Positions 5,348 to 6,538 of a stretch of DNA of 6,538 nt are shown one piece after another. The notes under the pieces are model-generated. The model saw nothing but the letters and a program-made list of their open reading frames with translations, was not told where the DNA came from and made no database searches. Position 1 is the first letter of the stretch; each line of letters starts with the position of its first letter. Source of the DNA: Candidatus Omnitrophica bacterium CG07_land_8_20_14_0_80_50_8 (GTDB lineage Bacteria > Omnitrophota > Gorgyraeia > 2-02-FULL-51-18); assembly GCA_002779345.1 (NCBI GenBank), contig PEWW01000117.1, forward strand, positions 1,157 through 7,694, read 5' to 3'. A program made the translations under genes and the position numbers.

Positions 5348-6223
5348 TTAACGAGATGCAAGCAAGCCGAGAAGTGTCAGGCCCATTTGGCTTAGATCAT
5401 GAACAACGCGTATTCCCTGGGATTCCAAAACCTTGATTTTTTCTTGCGCGGTTCCGCATTTACCGGAAACGATGGCTCCGGCGTGACCCATGCGTTTGCC
5501 TTTGGGCGCCGTTATTCCCGCGATAAAAGCGGCCACTTTTTTGCTCATGTGGTTCTTGATGAAATAGGCGGCCTCTTCTTCTTGAGAGCCGCCTATTTCG
5601 CCGATCATTAAAACGGCATCGGTGTCCGGGTCGTTCTCAAAAAGCGACAATGCGTCTATAAACGAGGTGCCTATCACGGGGTCCCCTCCGATGCCAAGGC
5701 AGGTGGTCTGTCCGAGACCGGCTTTCGTGAGTTGCCATACCGCTTCATAAGTTAATGTCCCGCTTCTCGAGATGACCCCTACACGTCCTTTTTTGTGAAT
5801 GTAGCCGGGCATGATGCCTATTTTGCATTCATCGGAGGTGATGATCCCGGGGCAATTAGGCCCGATCACCCTCACATGCTTTGCTTTTGCGTATTCAACG
5901 GCGCGGATCATATCCAGCGTAGGGATGCCTTCGGTGATGCAGATGACAATCGTAATGCCTCCGTCGACAGCTTCTCGAATGGCCAAGTACGCAAACGGCG
6001 CCGGAACATAGATCATGGAAGCCTGCGCGCCAGTTTTTTCTACCACCTCTTTCACGGTGTTAAACACGGGAATAGTGCCTACGAACGTCCCGCCTTTTTT
6101 TGGCGTCACGCCTCCGACCAGTTTCGTGCCATACTCGAGGCATTTTTGCGCGTGAAAACTGCCGGCTTTGCCGGTGATCCCCTGACAAATAACCTTCGTA
6201 TTTTTATCAATGAGAATCGACAT
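5348..6223 (-). CDS. sucD: Succinyl-CoA synthetase (ADP-forming) alpha subunit
   Basis: SucD is the alpha subunit of the enzyme that interconverts succinyl-CoA and succinate with NDP phosphorylation in the TCA cycle; it binds CoA and carries the phosphohistidine. The 291-residue product is normal length (E. coli about 289). Motifs are '[23 protein letters not shown]' near the N-terminus (CoA-binding Rossmann fold), 'IGPNCPGII' in the middle, '[21 protein letters not shown]', '[16 protein letters not shown]' and '[21 protein letters not shown]', whose histidine is the expected phosphorylated residue. The ATG at 6223 is chosen because it gives the family start [12 protein letters not shown] and has GGAAAA 4-6 nt upstream. 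Longer in-frame extensions only read sucC out of frame. It overlaps the sucC stop by 17 nt, so translation is probably coupled, and the next gene begins within a few bases of its stop. Confidence 0.97.
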   Translation of the reverse strand: MSILIDKNTKVICQGITGKAGSFHAQKCLEYGTKLVGGVTPKKGGTFVGTIPVFNTVKEVVEKTGAQASMIYVPAPFAYLAIREAVDGGITIVICITEGIPTLDMIRAVEYAKAKHVRVIGPNCPGIITSDECKIGIMPGYIHKKGRVGVISRSGTLTYEAVWQLTKAGLGQTTCLGIGGDPVIGTSFIDALSLFENDPDTDAVLMIGEIGGSQEEEAAYFIKNHMSKKVAAFIAGITAPKGKRMGHAGAIVSGKCGTAQEKIKVLESQGIRVVHDLSQMGLTLLGLLASR

Positions 6224-6538
6224 GAGTTTTCCGATATTTGTTAGCTTCCAAAACGGCTGACTTGGCAGCCGCTTCAATGGTTGAGCACGAAATAATCTTA
6301 AGTTTTGATTGCTTAAGCAGTGCCCGCCCTTCTTCAACACGCGTGCCTTCAAGCCTGACAATGAGCGGCCTTTGAAGATTGATCTCGCCGGATGCCTCGA
6401 TGACTCCCTGAGCGATTACGTCGCATTTCATGATGCCGCCGAATATATTCACCAGAATCGCCTCTACGCGTCTGTCCTGCAATATAATTTTAAATCCTTC
6501 GCGCACCTGATCCACCGTAGCGCTTCCGCCAACATCCA
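6207..6538 (-). CDS. sucC: Succinyl-CoA synthetase beta subunit, C-terminal part (cut by window edge)
   Basis: The beta subunit carries the nucleotide-binding ATP-grasp domain and pairs with SucD. Only the last roughly 110 residues are inside the window; the gene continues past 6538. The reading frame is open to the edge and begins with '..[19 protein letters not shown]', matching the conserved 'LDVGG.A....V..AF.I.L' of SucC. It is followed by '[20 protein letters not shown]' and '[19 protein letters not shown]', which belong to the ligase/CoA-binding domain, and ends 'YRKTHVDSH'. A GTG at 6515 within this stretch is not the true start, since homology extends through it. The TGA stop lies inside the start of sucD (17-nt overlap). 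Promoter and N-terminal half are out of view. Confidence 0.95.
   Translation of the reverse strand, partial: DVGGSATVDQVREGFKIILQDRRVEAILVNIFGGIMKCDVIAQGVIEASGEINLQRPLIVRLEGTRVEEGRALLKQSKLKIISCSTIEAAAKSAVLEANKYRKTHVDSH

Noticed and set aside
5795..6244. A 149-codon plus-strand reading frame opposite sucD, with further shorter ones at 5399-5611 and 5811-6011
   Set aside because: They lie entirely antisense to a well-conserved gene, have no recognisable domain or ribosome site, and are rich in His/Asp as expected for mirror frames.
6224..6361. N-terminal extension of SucD by 46 residues
   Set aside because: The extension only reads sucC in another frame. The family start [10 protein letters not shown] with its own ribosome site lies at 6223.
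1..6538. tRNA, rRNA, riboswitch, transposase or phage genes
   Set aside because: I looked for cloverleaf ends, conserved rRNA words, riboswitch-like long leaders and integrase or transposase motifs, and saw none.

Overview
All eight genes in this window lie on the minus strand, so transcription runs from high to low coordinates. The set is mostly core metabolism (succinyl-CoA synthetase, GTP cyclohydrolase I, glutamine-dependent NAD synthetase). It is joined by a YajQ-type protein, a small secreted protein resembling the exosortase-associated TIGR04073 family, a DUF3047 protein and a pentapeptide-repeat ion-channel gene. The organism is a bacterium of moderate GC. DUF3047, the TIGR04073-like protein and the dispersed 'GTCATTCTGAGCGAAGCGAAG' hairpin repeat together suggest an uncultured Gram-negative lineage such as Omnitrophota, a deltaproteobacterial group or a PVC-superphylum relative. 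That placement is inference, not proof.

Layout in the direction of transcription. (1) 6538 to 3774 looks like one operon: the 3' end of sucC (cut by the window edge), sucD (overlapping sucC by 17 nt), a pentapeptide-repeat/K+-channel gene starting about 4 nt after sucD, and yajQ starting 20 nt after the channel stop. The channel gene is broken by a one-base frame discrepancy at a run of seven T (minus strand), just inside its first membrane helix. (2) 3773 to 3443 is a gene-poor 331-nt gap. It holds a roughly 100-nt inverted-repeat element, an AT-rich stretch and an extended -10 promoter. (3) 3442 to 3089 is a stand-alone small secreted-protein gene with a good Shine-Dalgarno sequence, ending in a textbook intrinsic terminator at 3023-3070. 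(4) Four bases past that terminator begins a near-consensus sigma70 promoter (TTGAAA-17-TATAAT). It drives the compact operon folE, nadE, DUF3047 gene (7-nt gap, then a 4-nt GTGA overlap), which runs to the left edge.

How the genes relate: SucCD serves the TCA cycle or its reductive branch. FolE opens the tetrahydrofolate or queuosine/pterin pathways. NadE makes the final step to NAD+. The DUF3047 protein has no assigned function and looks membrane-anchored and periplasmic. The channel and the YajQ protein are neighbours and probably co-transcribed, but a functional link is only a hypothesis. I see no defence system, CRISPR array, RNA gene or transposase. The most notable items are the channel frameshift at an in-frame slippery heptamer, the compact terminator-promoter junction and the hairpin repeat.
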